Positions 61,906-64,000 of a DNA stretch of 64,000 bases are shown piece by piece; within the stretch, counting starts at the first letter, position 1; the number at the start of each line of letters is the position of its first letter. This DNA comes from Actinoplanes sp. L3-i22 (GTDB taxonomy: Bacteria; Actinomycetota; Actinomycetes; Mycobacteriales; Micromonosporaceae), in NCBI RefSeq assembly GCF_019704555.1, contig NZ_AP024745.1, positions 5,712,501 to 5,776,500 on the forward strand. The letters run 5' to 3'. Under the pieces are notes generated by a model. That model was not told the origin of the DNA. It saw nothing but the letters and a program-made list of their open reading frames with translations, and did not search any database. The position numbers and the translations under genes were made by a program.

Positions 61906-62967
61906 TCACCAGCGGTCCACGGCGGCGCGCATCCCGGCTGCGAAACGGCGACCTGCGGTGTTCAGGCTTGTGCCGTCGAGCAGCCGGTCGAGGGTGACAT
62001 CCAGCCAGCCACGGATCTCGGCGGAGCGGCCCGCCGCGATCGTCCCGGGCCGGCGGCGCCAGACGTCGGCGACTGCCAGGAACGCGTACATGCCCTGCAG
62101 GACACCCTCGACCGGCCGTGGGTCGTCGCGCCAGGGGACGGCGATCCGGCGCGGATCGCGCGGGTCGAACATCGGGCAGACGTCCAGGACCACGCCCAGC
62201 TTCAGATGCTGTACCTCGTGGACCAGCATCATCGCCAGAGCGTCCGGCTCCGCCGGAGTGACGGCGACGGCGCCGAACGAGGTGCGTGCGGAACCGCTGC
62301 GCTGCCTTCCGTCGCCGTCGGGGCGCAGCGGCACGATCGTCCGCAGCGTCGCGAAGATCCCGGGCAGATACTCGGGGGCGTGGGATCTCAGGCACTCGAT
62401 CGCGTCGTCCAGGCGATGCTGCCAGGCGGTGACCTCGGCGTCGTCCAAGCGACCCGAGACGGCCAGCCCGCGGTACGCGTCGCGCCACGGGTCGGTGTCC
62501 TCCAGAGCGACCTCGATCGGACCGCAACGCGCCGAGCGGAGCGGGAGCCAACCCCGTACCGAAGAATCTCGGATCGCCGAAGCGCGGACCTCGACCACCG
62601 CCGGGTTGCCCGGCACACGCAGGGCGCCGAGCGTGGGCAGCGCCGTCAGCCCATCCCGGACCGGCAGTTCGAGACTGATCTCGGCACCGGCGTGGGCCGC
62701 CGCGGCGATGGCGATGTTGCCGAGGTACGACGCGTCAGCGCGCCGCGTGAACGGATACGTCAGGACCTCCCGGACCGCGTCCGGCGCGGACTCGTCGAGC
62801 GCGACCAGGGCGGTCCACCCCGTCGGACTGCCGGTGCCGAGCGTGACGACGCGGGCCCGGACCAGGGCCTCGTGGACCGGCGCCAGCTGCGCGGTCGCCT
62901 CCGCGCTGCCCGGCCCGCCGGCGAGATCGTCGCGCACCCAGACGGCCAGTTCGTCCTGATCATCCAT
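61906..62967 (-). CDS. HExxH-type peptide-modifying protein (beta-hydroxylase family)
   Basis: A 353-residue protein with HEVQH at residues 250-254 in DALAMMLVHEVQHLKLG, followed by CPMFDPRDPRRIAVPWRDDPRPVEGVLQGMYAFLAVADVWRR. This is the mod_HExxH pattern, named alpha-ketoglutarate-dependent HExxH peptide beta-hydroxylases. In most fxs loci this domain is the C-terminal half of FxsB, fused to a radical SAM domain; here the N-terminal part has no CxxxCxxC and the protein stands alone. The likely substrate is the FxsA peptide encoded 13 bases upstream. ATG 62967. Confidence 0.82.
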   Translation of the reverse strand: MDDQDELAVWVRDDLAGGPGSAEATAQLAPVHEALVRARVVTLGTGSPTGWTALVALDESAPDAVREVLTYPFTRRADASYLGNIAIAAAAHAGAEISLELPVRDGLTALPTLGALRVPGNPAVVEVRASAIRDSSVRGWLPLRSARCGPIEVALEDTDPWRDAYRGLAVSGRLDDAEVTAWQHRLDDAIECLRSHAPEYLPGIFATLRTIVPLRPDGDGRQRSGSARTSFGAVAVTPAEPDALAMMLVHEVQHLKLGVVLDVCPMFDPRDPRRIAVPWRDDPRPVEGVLQGMYAFLAVADVWRRRPGTIAAGRSAEIRGWLDVTLDRLLDGTSLNTAGRRFAAGMRAAVDRW

Positions 62968-62980
62968 TTCGGGCGATCAG

Positions 62981-63175
62981 CTAGATCGCCGAGCCGAACT
63001 GCGCCGAGTCGATCCGACCCGGATCCGTCGCGTCGGGTTCGTCATCCCTGGACAGCCAGGCCGCCCGCAGCGGGTCGATGCTACCCAGCGGGGTTCGGCG
63101 CAGATCTTCCAGCGGCGGCCGGCGCTCTTCGAGATCAGCGTCGCCGTCGCCATCGGATTCGTCGTCGGCACTCAT
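62981..63175 (-). CDS. fxsA: FxsA-like precursor peptide (FxSxx-COOH)
   Basis: A 64-residue peptide: acidic leader MSADDESDGDGDADLEER, a conserved-type RPPLEDLRRTPLGSIDPL segment and the C-terminus DSAQFGSAI, i.e. F60-x-S62-x-x-COOH, the defining end of FxSxx-COOH RiPP precursors. It contains no Cys. It heads the operon of modification and TIR genes. ATG 63175; -10-like TATCGT lies 6 bases upstream, so it may be leaderless (an upstream ATG at 63220 is less likely). Confidence 0.85.
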   Translation of the reverse strand: MSADDESDGDGDADLEERRPPLEDLRRTPLGSIDPLRAAWLSRDDEPDATDPGRIDSAQFGSAI

Positions 63176-63285
63176 AGGCCGACGATAGACCGGCCGCGCC
63201 CGGTTGCCACGTGGCTTCACCTTCAGTCGCCGTACCGGGGTCGCGGGTTCAGATTTTTGTCAGAGGGTCTCGTTACGATGCCGCC

Positions 63286-64000
63286 ATGACCGCCGAGGAC
63301 ATCGCTGAGCTGCGGCCCGAGCTGGTCGGCTACTGCTACCGGATGCTCGGGTCGGCCTTCGAGGCCGATGACGCGGCGCAGGAGACCATCATCCGGGCCT
63401 GGCGGCGCGAGGATTCCTTCGAAGGAAGATCCTCTTTCCGTACGTGGGTCTACCGCATCGCCACCAATGTCTGCCTCGACCTGTTGCGGGAGCGGGGCCG
63501 GCGGGCCGTGCCGATGGATCTCGGCCCGTCTTCCACCGTCGCCTCGTTCTCCCCGGCCGAGCCGCCCGAGCAGCTGTGGCTCACCCCGCTGCCGACCGAT
63601 CCCGGTGACGTCGTCGCCGACCGGGAGACCATCCGGCTCGCGTTCGTCGCGGCGCTGCAGCATCTGCCCGCCCGGCAGCGGGCCGTGCTGATCCTGCGGG
63701 ACGTGCTGGCCTGGCCGGCCGCCGAGGTCGCGGTCCTGCTGGAGGCGACCACCGGCGCGGTCAACGCGATGCTGCTGCGCGCCCGCGCGACCCTGTCCAC
63801 CCAGGAGGACGCGTCCGAGCGGCCGCTCAGCGGCGACGAGCGGGAGCTGGTCGCCCGCTACGCCGACGCCTTCCAGCGGTACGACGTGGATGCCCTGGTC
63901 AAGCTCCTGCACGAGGACGCGGTCCAGTCGATGCCGCCGATCGCCGCGTGGCTGCGTGGCGCGGTCGAGATCGGCCGGTTCTTCACCGGGCCGGGCGCCG
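63286..64000 (+). CDS. ECF sigma factor with SnoaL-like C-terminus (SigX5-type), partial
   Basis: 238 codons are visible; the gene continues past the window. The sigma2 region is LVGYCYRMLGSAFEADDAAQETIIRAWRR and SSFRTWVYRIATNVCLDLLRERG; the sigma4 region is ALQHLPARQRAVLILRDVLAWPAAEVAVLLEATTGAVNAMLLRARATL. A SnoaL-like extension starts at about residue 185 (LVARYADAFQRYDVDALVKLLHEDAV), typical of ECF factors whose activity is tuned by this domain rather than an anti-sigma. ATG 63286. Divergent from fxsA across 110 bases, so it could drive the fxs operon. Confidence 0.88.
   Translation, partial: MTAEDIAELRPELVGYCYRMLGSAFEADDAAQETIIRAWRREDSFEGRSSFRTWVYRIATNVCLDLLRERGRRAVPMDLGPSSTVASFSPAEPPEQLWLTPLPTDPGDVVADRETIRLAFVAALQHLPARQRAVLILRDVLAWPAAEVAVLLEATTGAVNAMLLRARATLSTQEDASERPLSGDERELVARYADAFQRYDVDALVKLLHEDAVQSMPPIAAWLRGAVEIGRFFTGPGA

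Noticed and set aside
1..64000. rRNA, tRNA, intact insertion sequence or prophage
   Set aside because: No conserved rRNA/tRNA sequence, full transposase, integrase or phage structural gene was recognised; the holin-like gene belongs to a chromosomal stress-type unit and the only recombinase trace is a 20-codon stub.

Overview
The window is very GC-rich with strong third-position G/C bias and carries gene families typical of filamentous actinomycetes: an FxSxx-COOH cluster, STAND/TPR proteins, RamB/PrpR-type and TetR regulators, Tat and lipoprotein exports, and many GTG, TTG and apparently leaderless starts. Together with a 127-bp dispersed intergenic repeat, this suggests a Micromonosporaceae chromosome, most likely Actinoplanes or a close relative. 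The genus assignment is inference.

Layout. 1-5.2 kb: end of a secreted pectin-degrading lyase, then small secreted, lipoprotein and VOC genes and a secreted alpha/beta hydrolase with an EF-hand insert. 5.3-7.3 kb: an orphan DUF4157 (eCIS-core) protein followed by repeat copy A. 7.5-14 kb: methylmalonyl-CoA block (PrpR/ScfR-like regulator, mutA, mutB, meaB). 14.1-17.3 kb: an IMPDH/GMPR-family enzyme and a Tat-exported PhoX-type phosphatase under a probable IdeR/DtxR iron box. 17.4-22 kb: SRPBCC protein, divergent TetR/monooxygenase pair, Kup potassium transporter. 22-27.1 kb: two coupled membrane c-di-GMP enzymes, divergent from a GAF-SpoIIE phosphatase.

27.2-32.8 kb is the most unusual accessory region. 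A membrane-anchored STAND ATPase ends in six 126-bp tandem TPR units. It is tail-to-tail with a second STAND/TPR ATPase, with a 20-codon resolvase remnant between them. The second ATPase lies in an operon with a 111-aa two-TM protein. That small protein carries two copies of an 18-residue Gly/Asn-rich motif that also occurs at the N-terminus of the ATPase. This is the layout expected of a bacterial amyloid-signalling (NLR-like) receptor and a membrane effector.

32.9-45 kb: small membrane proteins, CadD-type and CDF metal transporters, TetR/quinone-oxidoreductase pair, a frameshifted Imm1-like immunity gene, an NhaA-DsbA fusion, a truncated sensor kinase, and a LuxR-type regulator with a perfect operator facing a large secreted subtilase. 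49.3-52.5 kb: SDR, two TetR genes and an aldo/keto reductase with three repeated operators.

53.9-63.2 kb (minus strand): a tightly coupled FxSxx-COOH cluster: FxsA-like precursor ending F-G-S-A-I, a HExxH peptide hydroxylase, two FxsC-like TIR proteins, a 1,279-aa FxsT-like ATPase/TPR protein and a beta-helix membrane protein. No radical SAM enzyme (FxsB) is present in the window. A divergent ECF sigma factor runs off the right end.

No rRNA, tRNA, CRISPR array or intact insertion sequence was recognised.
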